Source: Angiostrongylus vasorum
Taxonomy: Eukaryota; Nematoda; Chromadorea; Rhabditida; Metastrongylidae
Direction of reading: 5' to 3'
Assembly (NCBI GenBank): GCA_018806985.1
Contig: JADANN010000032.1
Location: 646,001 to 710,000, forward strand
Length of the DNA: 64,000 bases
A program made the position numbers and the translations under genes. Numbering within the stretch: position 1 is the first letter of the stretch; each line of letters opens with the position of its first letter. This document shows, piece by piece, positions 22,520-34,751 of this stretch. The notes below the pieces were generated by a model. It searched no databases. It had not been told where the DNA came from and saw nothing but the letters and a program-made list of their open reading frames with translations.

Positions 22520-23278
22520 ATAATAAAAACTTTGCTTGAATAACATTGGTTATTCAGCACCATAGTTGTGATGAATTTGTAAAAGGATTTCATCCTTTTA
22601 TTTCCAACAGTTTGCCCCTTTAAAATCCTTGTGTCAATATCATAATGTTTTATAATAAAACTACTATAGCAACTTCTATTCGTTTCATGTGATGCGATTG
22701 CTCCTCCTACACCTTAGTGTATACACCATCTTTTCCTTAGTTTTAGAATTAGTGCTGGGGCATATTCTTTGTTCTCTATGTTTTCTTCCTACGTAATAAC
22801 TTCGTTGTATTACTAGTTTATTGTTTATACTAAGGTTTAACTACCTACGTTCCAGGTTTGACGTTAGCACACAAGTACTGAGGTGTAGCAGACGGTTGAA
22901 CCAATAGTAAAACTTACTATTTTAACAGATACTGCATCAGCCTTTCGAAAGTACTCACCAACCTCACTGATCGCATCAACTCAACACCTTTTATCACTGC
23001 GTGTATGCGACTGTCCATTACTTTTATTATTTGTGTTATTTTTGGAATGTATCCTTGTTAAACAATTCATAGCAGCATTTTTGTGGAATTTTCTACTTAT
23101 TTCGTCGTTAGTCTTTTATATCTGAAACCTTCTGCTTCTGAAACACGATTTTTATGTTGTAGTCGATGTGTTTTGTGGTTGATATCGCTCCTATTCAATA
23201 TTGGTCGAAATCTGGTTATATCAGTTAATATGTGCTTTCAGATTCCATATACACTGTATACTACTTACTACTTTATCA
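22520..23278. other. Upstream region of gene C, AT-rich, no gene
   Basis: No coding exon is supported. It ends at CTACTTTATCAG (23278), an acceptor just 6 bases before the likely start codon of gene C. That position would suit a spliced-leader addition site. Confidence 0.35.
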
Positions 23279-23284
23279 GTGGAC

Positions 23285-26200
23285 ATGGAAAATTTCATTG
23301 CACACTTCAATGCTTTGGAGTCTCAATCTATTACAGATAGAGTCCGCTTAGAAGAGCTGCAACGTAACAACGCTATGAAAAAAAGGTGAACTACTAGACG
23401 GTGTCTTCTTTGGTGTTGCTGTTCTTATTCACTGCAAAGCTTGTTTTGCATCGTTGCGATCTCTTTTTGCTGGGTTTCTCATATTCAATTTAGGAAGTCA
23501 TAGCCACTATGAAAAGAGAACTGGCAAAACGTAATGAATTGGATCGAAGGCAGAATGAAAAACGTGAAAATTTTGAATGTCAACGCAAGGTGACAATGGA
23601 GAATGTCACTGCAAATCTTTCTCGGTTAGTTCCATCTGCATAACGTGGATTCCCTCTCACAAGTTTCTCTAGGATTCCAAATAAGGCGCACTCGAGATGC
23701 ATAATACCTCGATTTCAGTGCCAAAACGTTCTCAACTGAATTGGAAACTTTAGATTTGGAATGTGCTAATCAACTGACGAACAAAGATGAAGGTTCGCCC
23801 ATTATTATTTGAATACTTTCTGAGTTTTATTTACGTTTTTGTGTTGTGCTTTTGTTTAGATTCTTTTAAACGTGCGATTTATTTGAACAGTTTGACCATT
23901 ACTAGCCATATGAATCGTGCATAATTTGAGTTCAGATCTGTGTTTCTTCCAGTTCGAACGAAATTGGATGACTTGAGAACACAAATGTCAAGAATTCGAG
24001 AGGCTGAGAAAAAACTGCGTAATGATATTCATGACCTTCAGCAACCGCCAGGAACAATAGCAGCTGATCTCATCACAGGTTCGATATCAACCTGTTGACT
24101 GTTCCAGTCACGTTCAACCATACTATATTGAGAGCGCAATGATTCTGACAGTCTGACATTTTGAACTCGTATGGGAAACTGCAAAAATTGTAAGGTTAGA
24201 GGTAGTACGATAATACACATCGGACCGATGCCACGCTAAAGCCTCACCAAACCCTCCATCCCTCCGCGGTTGCAAATTGCTACTAGACTCATCTTGGAGG
24301 ATGGCAGCATTGGCTCGATACGCCGGTGGGCAACCGCAAGTCATTGTACAGGCCATATAAGCATTCAGTCGTCTCTAACGATGCCTAATGAAGTCGGTTG
24401 CACAACGCAGCTTTCGAGGATTGTTTAACCTCAAGAGCTATATCCTTTTATCCTTTATTACCATCAACTAAAAAGTTTGTTCTAGAACATGCGTAACCCC
24501 TTTTTTACAAATGTCCTAAACTGATCGTTGTGGGTAAATAGTATGAATTCTATCTACAGAAATGCGAGCAAAGCAGGCAATCATTCGGAAAGAAGTATCA
24601 GATCGAATGGCGACTTTTGACTTACCGGTATGTCTCCGTGTCTATCATTTTCTTCGCAGATTTGTTTCATTTTTGTCCAGTTCCTTAGTAATCTTATTAA
24701 GGCAATTGTTGCGGAGGTTCAGGCGATTGAAAGCCAACGCAAGCAAAGACTTGCATTGTCAAAAGAGCTTGCAGCAAAGTCTGAAATTCTGTCTAATTTG
24801 GATGCTGACAATGGTAAGAATGATGCTTATAATAGCTTGTTTTTGCCAGCGATTTCCTGCACGTTCTTTCACGATGTGATGTATTTATATTCAGTCGATT
24901 ACTTTGCAAAGATGTGCTTTAGAGGCATTGGCTTCTCAACTGCAAGAACTTCAGACTCAATTCTCAACACTGCAGGAGGAGAAGGAGAAGGTGCTCTTAG
25001 TTTATTTAAGTACTTGGAGGTGCGCTTTGTTCTTTGCTATGGTGTGTTTGGAAAACCTCATATTTACCTGTATGCACGAAATATATTGAATATCCAGTCA
25101 TTTGGTTCTTATGCAACTTTTTATTTAATGCCTCATAGGGTATCTTTTTTTTACTATGCGGTAGTTTTTCACTTCCAGTTCAAAGATTCTTTAATTTTTC
25201 GTTTTTTTATGAGGAAATACGGAATAAACACCATCCTATCATAGTCAAAATATTAATTGAGTTCAATTTAGAAATCAAGCGCGTTAGATTCGTGTTGTTT
25301 GTTCCCATCTGTTAAATGCCAGCCTGCATGTTCGTTAACCGTCAGAAAACCACATCTAATTCTCTACGCAGTTTCACTTAGTCATTTTTATTACCAACAC
25401 ACGATCTCATGTAACATTGTTTTTTCATAACCGTATGACACTCATCCCTACGGTTTACCGCCTCATCATGGCTGGGAGGTGTTCCTGGGTGTCGGCTGCG
25501 ATGTACAGCGAAGGGTCAGGGTATCCCTAGTTGAAAAGGAATCCGGCGTTTCCATCAGGACGCCCAGCTAAGGGAAAACGAAGAAAACCAATACCAGGAA
25601 CCACCGTCCTGGTGTCAAATTAGTCGCATGGTGGCAGATCTCCCTCTAATACACAAGGGCGACGACTGCTTGTGGTGGTGACCCTGGTGCATACTTTGAC
25701 TTGGCTGACCTCATGAGTCCAGGAAACTATCTTTGTGGACATCTCCACTGTTTGGGTTCGCTTATTTCAAAGAGGGATAAATGACTGCAGTAATTTTGCA
25801 GAACACTTGAGTGTACAGCGTGTACTTTGCCTTTCTGCGTCTATTATGATGACAGAATTAGGTTGTTTAGTGCTTTACTATGTAGAGAGAAAGCAATTTA
25901 ATTTTCAGGTTATTAAGCAAAATGAGGATAACGCTAGACGTCTGAACGACATGGAATTAGAAAAAGAAGAGCTTATTACGACATCAGGATCACTTGGATG
26001 TGAACTTGAGGAAATAAGGAGGCAAGCAACCAGTCAGAAGGAAAAACAGGTAAATATTGAGAAAGGTTATAATGTTATAATGACGAGCCAGTTCGCTAGA
26101 TTCTATTCTGCATTCCACAGGCTGAAATCGACGAGAAAATATCATCGGCCAAGCGTGCATTAGAAGAAATGAAAGCAGAGGTTTTATGTAAAGAAGAAGC

Positions 26201-26996
26201 CCTTAGAAGGTTGAAGGAACAACGCGAAAGCAGGGAAGCGCAGATGGCAGTAGAGCTAAAGAATATGAAAAACGACTTCCAACAAAAATTTGAAGCGTCA
26301 TCGAGACAACGGGACACTTATGTCAAAGCTTCGGAAGACGCCCGAGCAGAGGTGCCCTTCAACGGATTGTTTTACCGTTTTTTTTTCAGAAAAAAAGAAA
26401 GATGCTCCAACCATATTAATACCACCACTGACGTAAGCAGCGTTACTACAAGTCAATTATTATTATTATTACTATTATTATTATTGCTATTGTTATTATT
26501 TGTTCCAACATCGTCAAATGAATTAGCTCAGTTTATTTATTTATTTCGGAAATTTAGATTGAAAAATGGAAAAGCTATGAGCAATTTCTCCACGCCTCTG
26601 AGGAGCGGTGTCGTAGAATAGCCGAAGCAGAGAAAAACCTGCTGGAGTTGAAGGAATATCACAGGCATCTCCTCAAAAAGGTGGAAGAAAAGAGGAAGAG
26701 GATTATTCAAAAGGTTCCAGTCATTTATAGCAATATGAGTAATTCCAGCTTTTATTTGCCATATACATTGAAACCATATTTTCTTTTAATACTTACGTGA
26801 ATGCTCTTGCACGTATTGATAGCAGTTTTGGAAACATTGAGTTATACCTATTACAGCGCATTTCTTTTAGGTAAACTTATTTTCTTATAGAGTGCGGAAC
26901 TCGAGACCGTTCGTCGTAATGTCGACGACGCAAAGCGTGGGGTAGAAAAAAGGATAGAGGATATGAAGGTGCTACTCATGTTCCGCTCGATTTTCA

Positions 26997-27033
<37 letters not shown>

Positions 27034-27112
27034 TTATATATCTGTATATCTATGTAAATACGTATATGTGTGTGCATGTATATATACGTGGAGGAGAAGT
27101 ATAAATGTACAT

Positions 27113-27149
<37 letters not shown>

Positions 27150-28051
27150 TTTACACAACTGAGCTGACATTTTGTCGACATTTTTATTTGGCTAATGTTT
27201 CGTCGCCTTCGCCTTTCTTGGAGCAGCGTTGATCCAAACCAATGATCCACAGCTGGTCGTTGTCGCCACGTGGGTGTTCGTTATCGCATCGAGTCGAATC
27301 CAGTGGAACGACCACTGTTCGAATGGATAACTTCACTCAGCGGTGACCTTCCATAAAGTACGAGTGTTGATCGATCGTCGCCTCCAATATGGTCTGTGTT
27401 GAGCAGCCAGTGTGTCCTGTAACAGTCGGTACTTTGTTAAGTTATTATTTACTGCCTACTCTTTTTAATGGCAGGGTATATTGCGAAATATAACTTCAAC
27501 GATGCTGTGATATTTGCAAAACTCCGGACCGCAGGTGTATGCGGTGGGGAACGAAAAAAAAAGAGTAGGCAGTAAATAATAAGTTAACATTGTGATTATA
27601 ACTACAGCCTCAGCCTAACTGGGTTCGTTGCCGATTTGGGCCACCCCAAATCAATCTCGCTGATGGCCAAGATCGATAGAACTAATTGAGAAACAGGCGA
27701 AACGAACGACCCCGCATGGTGTGGTGGCGAACGCGTTACTCCCAGGAAAGAACAATAACGCGTTCGTTCCCCACCGCAGACACCTGCGGTCCGGAGTTTT
27801 CCAAATATCTCAACATCGCTGAAGTCGATACTTTATTTGGTGACACATAGCGTTGCAATCAATAGGCCAGCGAATAAAACTTTTATACCAACCTTGTGTC
27901 AACTCAGTCATGTAAAAAATTACTTATCATTGTTATCGAGGTTTAATTAAAGTCGGTTTTCGAAATATTGTATATACGTATAAAAAATATATATATATAT
28001 ATATACATATATGTATATACGTATATGCACATGTATATAAATATACATATG

Positions 28052-28100
<49 letters not shown>

Positions 28101-30878
28101 GATCCTCCCAACGATTTACCACCTCATCGTTGCTAGGGAGGTGTTCCTAGGTGCCGGGCTGTGATGTACAGTGGGGGGATTCATCCCCCGGCAGTGTCTC
28201 CCAAGCTGAGAAAGAGCTCGGCGTTTCCATCAAAAAAACCTAGGCAGAATTAAACCAATGCCAGGATCCACCACCGTCCTGGTATCAAAGTCACATGGTG
28301 GCAAATCTCCCTCTTATGCACAAAGGTTGCAACTATCTGTGGTGGTGACGACCTGACCTGGGGCAGACTTTGGCCAGGCTGTCCTCGGGACTCCAGGGAT
28401 CCACAATTGTTAAACTAGCAGGTCTCCGGAGAGTGGTGCTGGAGCCCGCACAACCAGTGAAGACGGGTCGTCCAAGTATCCAGGTATCCAAACATGTGTA
28501 CGATAAGAATAAACAACAAAGCTATCGGCGTTGATCAATCCCTTAGGAATGCGCCAAGCATCCGACTTCATTAAGCATCGTTAGATTAGAGATTGTTGAG
28601 CGCGTATCTGGCCTGTACAATAATTTGCGGTGGCCTACCGATGGATGTGTTGAGTCAGTGCTGCTATCTTCCCAAACAAGTTTGGTGCCGATTTGCCGAC
28701 CTCGGAGGGGTGGAGGCCTTGTGAAGGGGGCGCGGGATCGATCTAATGTGTATTGCAGGCCGTCCCTAGTCACTGCGTTACGCGCGCAGCTTATACATAC
28801 ATAAATTTAATAAATAAATATAAATATATCTCCACAGCGCTTTCGTTTTCCCATTTTTATCTAACATACATGTCCGTAGCTCATACAATTTCTTTCTTTT
28901 TTATTTTTTCTAACAATTTGCTTCTCCCTTTTCAAGGCAGAGACTGAAAAACTGGATGCTGATATAATCGAAGAAGAGGTTGCAGCTGAAGAACTACAAA
29001 AGAAAATTTCCAAAATGGATAACGAGATTTGTCTGTTGAAGTGTCAACTATCAACTAAGGCGGACCAGCTTAGGAGTGCTAAGATAAGCTTTTTTGATGA
29101 AAAGTTTGCTGAACCGTGCTAATTTGATAGGTAGTAAAAATAAAAGATAAAGCTTTCGGCGTTGATCAATTCCTGAGGGATGCGCCATGCAGTCGACTTC
29201 ATTAAGTATCGTTGGAAGTGACTGAATGCACATCTGGTCTTTACAATGACCCGCGGTGGCCTACCGATGTATCGAGCCAGTGCTGCTATCCTCCCAGACA
29301 AGTCTGCTACCAATTTGCCCACCCCGAAAGAGTGGAAGACTTGGTGGGCCATGATCTCTGGGCTCGACTCCACGTGTGTGTCACAGTGGCGCCTCCAACC
29401 ACTGTTCCATACGCGCCTTAATAGATTGTAGGAGTTTCAATTATTGTAATGAGATGGGGGCCGGTATATAATTATATAATATGGGAAGGTGTGCAAGAAA
29501 ATTCCGCTTAAGTAGAAGATGGGGCCAAGTATTCAACACCGGAAAAACAGAAGGTTAACAAAGGATAAGGACAACTTTGCCGGTGCAAGGTTTAGAACGC
29601 AGGCATTTTTAAAAAATTTGCTTGTAGTCATTTCGCTTTATAAGATCTCACACTGTGGATTTATCTGAGAGTTTACAACTACAAGATTACTGAGATATTT
29701 GCAAAACTCCGGACCGCAAGTGTCTGCGGTGGGGAACGAAATATCTGAGCAATCTCGTGGTTGTATTTCGCTTAATACTCTGCCATAAAAATTATAGAAG
29801 GTAGAAAATAAAAAGTAAAATATCTGAGAGTTTCTTTAAAGATTTATTAAGAAGCCAACAAAGGGCTACGATGTCTATTTTTCTATGGCATAGTCATCCG
29901 TCAGTTTGTGGTAATCATGGTGCAGGGAGGTTTGAAAGATTGGAATTGCTGTATCTTCTTTGCGTTCTATGAAACTTTCTATTAGTACTTTTTGCGTTGT
30001 GTCATTAAGGAAGAGAAAGCATAGACTGAAGCAAAACTTGAGCGAAGAAGTGGTCTGAATATCTTTGCAACCGATCGTTTCGAAAACCAATGTCAAGAAA
30101 CCAAACCAGAATAACTTGAGCGAAAGAGTGGTGGAAAAATAATCCCAGCCTTCCGTTCCGAACGCTGGTTCTAAGGAACCAATTTGGAATGTATTTAAGG
30201 TGATCTCCATACTTATATTATCTCTCGTCAGCACTGAGTGACTGGAGCGAGTATCACTAAAGTCTACATTCGCTCCTGTAATGCGCCAGAGTTGAATCTC
30301 TGGCATTCAGCTACTCGGTGGACGTGTAAAAATTCGCAACTGCGTATGAGACCCTCTATATAGTTTCATTGTTTCTAGATAGTGGATTGTACTGTAACTT
30401 TTTCCTTACTTCTTATTGTTTATGTTATGTCGTGGAGATGATAAATGAATTTCCAGGAAAGCAGAATCGAATGCATTAAGAAAAGGAAAGAGATGGACAA
30501 AGTCAGTGAGGGAAAGAACTTCAATGCAGGTTATCAGTTAGAGGAGGAACCTCGTCCCCCAAAGACCAAAAGAATTGAAGTTGAAGGGGTACGTGCATAA
30601 TTTTGTGTACCAGTACTTCTACAGAACTATGAGTAAATACTACTTTCTCAGTTTAGTATGAAAGTTCTGGCTTGAGACACACCACCACGCTTGCTTCGAA
30701 GTTGGCCGACGATTTCAAGCGAGGCATTACAATGGATCTGGGCAATAGTGTGGTAAAAAAGGACGCCGGTGGCGATTTATTCGGTCGTCCGGAGAATATT
30801 GCATATGGGAAATCTTCTCAACCGAAAGCCAACGTTACAAACACAGCACTAGCAGTGGATGCAACCGAGAGACCGTAA
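23285..30878 (+). CDS. Gene C: long coiled-coil protein, about 14 exons
   Basis: Exons: 23285-23385, 23494-23624, 23719-23792, 23953-24078, 24560-24627, 24681-24813, 24895-24990, 25909-26049, 26121-26351, 26558-26713, 26891-26968, 28937-29075 (or to the stop at 29122), 30457-30588 and 30657-30878. Start ATG 23285 gives [15 protein letters not shown]. Nearly all exons are Glu/Lys/Arg/Gln-rich heptad-type sequence, for example [40 protein letters not shown] and [18 protein letters not shown]. This indicates one very long parallel coiled coil of about 500 residues. The last exons are not coiled ([24 protein letters not shown]). I do not recognise the family; a cytoskeletal, centrosomal or chromosomal role would be guesswork. 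Ten joins are in phase; 1/2, 6/7 and 12/13 are off by one. Introns carry SINEs. Confidence 0.75.
24228..24460 (+). repeat. Family A SINE, 5'-truncated, in a gene C intron
   Basis: CCTCCATCCCTCCGCGGTTG through TGGCTCGATACGCCGGTGGG to AGAGCTATATCCTTTTA. The tRNA-like head is missing. Confidence 0.7.
25440..25732 (+). repeat. Family B repeat in a gene C intron
   Basis: Begins TACGGTTTACCGCCTCATCA, then TGGCTGGGAGGTGTTCCTGG and CACCGTCCTGGTGTCAAATT. It ends near the GACTCCAGGAAAC segment without the AAGT tail. Confidence 0.75.
26455..26502. repeat. ATT trinucleotide microsatellite
   Basis: An interrupted run of ATT units in the intron of gene C. Confidence 0.85.
26998..27148. repeat. TA dinucleotide microsatellites
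   Basis: Two TA runs (about 26998-27032 and 27115-27147) separated by TATG/TACG-rich sequence. The long YIYIY-type open frames here are simply translations of this repeat. Confidence 0.9.
27165..27410 (-). repeat. Beta Penelope terminal repeat, diverged
   Basis: ATTTGGCTAATGTTTCGTCG at 27186-27205 is the hammerhead-side end in - orientation. It is followed by TTGATCCA..CCAATGATCCACAG and CATCGAGTCGAATCC, as in the copy at 54300-54720. The CTGATGA strand is mutated to CCAAGAA here. Confidence 0.5.
27415..27838. repeat. Family C inverted pair in a gene C intron
   Basis: A - strand copy (27435-27552) is followed by a + copy (27558-27838). Both carry AAACTCCGGACCGCAGGTGT and the AGAGTAGGCAGTAAATAATA tail sequence. 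The + copy has the whole head CCCGCATGGTGTGGTGGCGA and TTCGTTCCCCACC. Confidence 0.8.
28040..28100. repeat. CATATA hexanucleotide microsatellite
   Basis: About nine near-perfect CATATA units, preceded by a TA run at 27986-28006. Confidence 0.9.
28105..28495 (+). repeat. Family B repeat, full length
   Basis: CCTCCCAACGATTTACCACC, GGGATTCATCCCCCGG, CCACCGTCCTGGTATCAAAG and GACGGGTCGTCCAAGTATCC, in that order. It is the best full-length reference copy in this window, immediately after the CATATA repeat. Confidence 0.85.
28508..28792 (-). repeat. Family A SINE
   Basis: AAGCTATCGGCGTTGATCAA at its 3' end, CTATCTTCCCAAACAAGTTT in the body, and GCGCGTAACGCAGTGACTAG as the head at 28787-28768. Confidence 0.75.
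29140..29418 (-). repeat. Family A SINE abutting exon 12 of gene C
   Basis: A well-preserved copy. Its AAAGATAAAGCTTTCGGCGT end begins about 18 bp after the in-frame TAA that ends exon 12 (29120-29122). The head with AGTGGTTGGAGGCGCCACTG is at about 29404-29385. Confidence 0.85.
29690..29822. repeat. Family C fragments in inverted arrangement
   Basis: ATATTTGCAAAACTCCGGAC (- orientation) through TGCGGTGGGGAACGAAATAT. This is followed by TCGTGGTTGTATTTCGCTTA and the AAATAAAAAGTAAAA tail in + orientation. Confidence 0.65.
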
Positions 30879-30990
30879 TCTTTCTCATCATCCAAGCTAC
30901 TGTATGATAACTTATTAGAGTGCAGCTAGTTTTTGATTGATTGCGAAAATATGGTGATGATATTTTTACCTCACTGGTGGTATTTTGTAG

Positions 30991-31344
30991 CGTTGAAGAA
31001 GAAGGTGCAAGATATAGAGGATTTTAGTAACTATGGTATAAATGTGGTGATCACACTGTTTTTCTGAGTAGTCGCTGAACAAAACGATAATACAATTCAT
31101 TTCGAATCGCAGTTCCTGAATTTTTTTCTTTTTGACTTCCATTTTATGCAGACATGTTATAGATCCCACTCGAAGAGAGAAAAGTCCTCGACTCAGAGCA
31201 GTCTTGGACTTTCGCAGCCCATACAAACATCAGGATTGGTACTCCCGTTTAGAACACAGAACAAAATACAAAAATAAGGATACTTAAGGAACTCGTGGAA
31301 GACCACGTGGAAGACCTCGTGGAATAGGAAAGGGAAAACCCTAG
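30991..31344 (+). CDS. Possible 3' exons of gene C with AT-hook-like tail
   Basis: A GTAATC donor lies two bases before the TAA at 30876-30878. Used, it joins in phase to 30991-31026 (VEEEGARYRGF) after a TTTTGTAG acceptor. Then 31152-31287 reads VIDPTRREKSPRLRAVLDFR and SPYKHQDWYSRLEHRTKY, ending TAA. In the same frame after that stop comes GTRGRPRGRPRGIGKGKP and TAG (31342-31344). GRPRGRPRG is an AT-hook-like minor-groove DNA-binding motif. The join at 31026/31152 itself makes a TAA codon, so either this is a readthrough or decayed end, or there are sequence errors. Confidence 0.4.
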
Positions 31345-33350
31345 TCAAGCCATTGTTGTTTTGATTATTATTGTCCTAAGTTGCCTTTGTTATCCGTATT
31401 TCTTTATTTATTTACCACGAAACAGCTTTTTGAAGCTTTTGTTGAAATTGCGCTGGTATTGAGTATGCTATTCTTCACTGTCTTGTGTGTAGATTTAAGA
31501 TGGGAATGTGATTAGGCGTAAATACGCTGAGTTGTTCTTCGTTCCTAATTCTACATTATGTTCCAAGCTAAGGTATATTGTCTGCGCCATTGACAAAATT
31601 ACTATCAGACTGTCATCTAAACAATGTTATCGTGTCTGTTGTTAGCTTCTCATTATGCTTCTTACGTTTTCTCTGCCTGCAGTTGTTGTGTGTGTTCTGT
31701 GAATATAGTTTCCGGTAGATTTATGAACATGTGAGGAAAATACCATCTTTTGTTTTCGAAGATTGTTTTGTCTTTTTCGTTTTTTTTTTTTTTTTTCCAA
31801 AGGCTGTATGAGTTACCACCTGATGTCTTTCTATGGACATTTCCGTAACGAAGTATCAAGGAATACTATCTCGTTTTTGTACACAAAAGTCAACTTGTTA
31901 TTCTGTGTGGTTGGTTTGTACAGTCTGAGTGAGCCGATATTTCTTGGAAAGCATACAGACTGGCTTATTTTGTAAAATGATGCTACTTTTGGAACAAAAA
32001 AGGAGACCGAGTTTAGAAGGGCATACTAGGACGGCGGTGCTGCCACTAGGTTTCAATGAAGCCGAAGTGATGTCTGTTTGGTGAATAAAACTAGGGAGTC
32101 CTTTCTATATCGCCACGGTTCGAACTCAAGTGAAGGGTAAAGGCTTAAGAAGTACTGGAATTGATTACATATTCGCTAAAGCCATATTTTAGTGGATTTC
32201 TCAGCTCTCTTGGACTGATTTCGACTTAAATAAACGACAGGTGCACCTGTAAAATGGCACGCACGTGTTTGCTGTTGTAAGTCAGGTTTACTAAAAACTT
32301 TATAGGGCAATGATTGATAATGTATGAGATTTGTAAACGGCTGTTTATAACAGGTAAACCGCATCTACACCCTGAGGGAAGCTAGCAAGTTGTCCATACT
32401 TATCCCATGCCACTTTTACACAACGAAAGGTTTCTATAGAATCAAACGTTGCAACCCGGTTGGCCGGTATGGGCTCTTTATAGGGATCGCTCTTTCCTAA
32501 TGGATTATTTTAGCTCACAGCACCCTTTTTCCAGTTTAGCAACGAAAGGACTTGTTCGAAAGGTCAATACTTCCTCAAATTTAGCTTCTCAATTCTAAGC
32601 TCTATATAAGGTGTAGAAATATATACATATATGTACATACAATACAATACGTATTACTGGCGAAATATATAGGCTGTAATAATGTCACGTTGGTCAGCTC
32701 TGTGGTAACAAATTGAAGTCTCTTTTGTGCAGAACGGGAGCTGTACTGATGTTCGCTCGTTCCCTTTTTGTCTGTTTTCAAACTCTCCTACACAGCTGAT
32801 GAAGATATAGATGCCAGACGACTTCTTCGAGCTTAATCCTAGCTTCAAACATATCTTATGAAAGGGTCACTGGTGTTAAGAATTCTGTCCGATCAACCAA
32901 TTGAGTTTCGTCCAGCATGCACTGCAGGGGTATTCTTCGTAGTGGGCTTGCACATCAGGAAGCATTCCACGAGGGTCCTTTCCATGTTCATTATCCATGT
33001 GCGAATCCCAACACGTCCACCATTCGATTCGTTTTTTTTCGCATGCTTCATCCACGAAGCTCTCCAAGATTTGCAAGTGCATCAAAGGTTGCTTGAGGAT
33101 TTTTTTCATCGTTGTCACGAATGTCATTATGTACTGGTCGAGTCGGTTTCCCTTGAAACCATGAAATAGCATTCTTAGGGCGTCTCCAGATCTTCATCAC
33201 AGGCGCCACCGTTGTGTTGCGAGATGGTTGCGTACACGTCTGGTATCAATATGCCAAGGAGGCACATTATTGTCGTCCTTACCTACTCTCTAAAAGTCAT
33301 TCGTGGTCTGGGACTGCTTTTTTTTCTACCAAGAATCGGAGTTTATAACG
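31345..33350. other. Intergenic region between genes C and D
   Basis: No exon or repeat of the described families is recognised. It contains a T-run at 31780-31797 and many short frames without family features. Confidence 0.35.
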
Positions 33351-34149
33351 TTGAATCATGTCAACAGATGAATAGTTGAATACTGGTTGACTCATCGAAA
33401 TTAACAGTGACAAATGTGAGGATGCGGACCATGAAGTGGAAGGTCCTACGTTTCTCGCTGGAGAATATGAACGAGATGGATTGGAAGGCGAGTACAGTAG
33501 TGGTTGTAACGAGTTCTGACGCAGTCAGAAATCAGTCGTTTAACATTGTAGTGCCTCGCAACCACTAGACCTTACAGTCAGTTTGCTGTGAACAGATTTT
33601 GCTTTGGTGAGCAGAATTAGTGGTCTTCTACCAACTACTTCTGCTCAGCACTTGTAGGCTGGTTGTGATCGAGACAAACAAATAACGGAAAGAGAAGAAT
33701 GTGTTGTAGGAAAAGGTGTCGTTAAGATGAGAAGATTCATTGGTCTCTGCCTTGAGATGAAAAGATCAAACAGCCTAGCGAATACTGCAGTTCCAATCCT
33801 GCCATCGCATACCATCATATTGACCACTTATGGTGAGGACAAATAGATTTGAAAAACTGACAGCCTCCGTTTTCCCGACAACACAATGTACTATCTGACT
33901 GGCGAGATAGAAGGTGCAAGGTGATAGTACTCATCGAACGCATCAGTAGGGTTTGCTTCGGAATATACAGGTCTGCGAAACACGTGTGTATCGATGGACC
34001 CGCATGCTGTTTAGAAACAGGGTAGTGTTGGCTTGCTATGCTAAACCATCCCCTATAATCTAAGCAAACATCGTATTCTACAAAACAAATAATTTTCAAA
34101 GTGTGAATCACCTTTTCTTCTCGACCAGTAACCAAAACATTGCTGAAAC
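33351..34149. other. Unassigned stretch next to the dispersed direct repeat
   Basis: Open frames on the - strand at 33645-33827 and 33815-34153 have no recognisable domain. It may belong to the same mobile unit as the repeat at 34150, but the copy at 16855 lacks this flank. Confidence 0.25.
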
Positions 34150-34680
34150 TCAATGTTCCGTCAACGACATCAGCCAGCTACGACGTATATCAAGAAGAGC
34201 AGGCCACATTTAGCCTAAGTCAGAAAAATCGCATTACTCTCTGCCAGTTTCAAAGTGAGAAACGGGGTTTATGCATCCACGGTTCATTTTTCACCTCTTC
34301 AGTATGAAACATTCCTAATTCGTTATTTCTTCAACCACTTTTTAAATCAGTAGTAAACAAGAATTCGGACTCTGCGATAAGAACATGTTGCGCGGGTTAG
34401 ATGGCAAAACCGCTCCAGTTGATCCCTGACATATTCAAGTTCGAATTTCGCGCTCGCTTCTTAGCTCCCTCCATCTGATCTCGTCGCCAGATCATGTTGG
34501 CCTAAAGTTGTTGAGCGATGTGGCCACTGGTCCTACTACTCTTTGTCATACTTGTAACAAATATGATTCCGTCGTTTTTTTTTCTTCAAATTCCTTGGTG
34601 ATTCGCTGTAGATCAAGACGTTTCTGCTCTACTTGTTATCGATTTACTCCAACGATCGATATGCATGTTATGAATTGCCT
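34150..34680 (+). repeat. Dispersed direct repeat, copy 2
   Basis: Matches 16855-17420 in the same orientation; see that entry for landmarks. It ends about 70 bp before the BRD-1 start codon and so may form part of its upstream region. Confidence 0.65.
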
Positions 34681-34751
34681 CTCAGCTAAAGTGTTTTATA
34701 GGTGTTGTTCTTCATTATTAATACCATTACTTCATTTCAAGGCCCTATAGA

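Noticed and set aside
26963..27250. Open frames of 66-89 residues made of YIYIY runs on both strands
   Set aside because: They are translations of the TA microsatellite, not proteins.
27968..28150. Open frame with repeated HIHIHI
   Set aside because: Translation of the CATATA hexanucleotide repeat running into a family B repeat.
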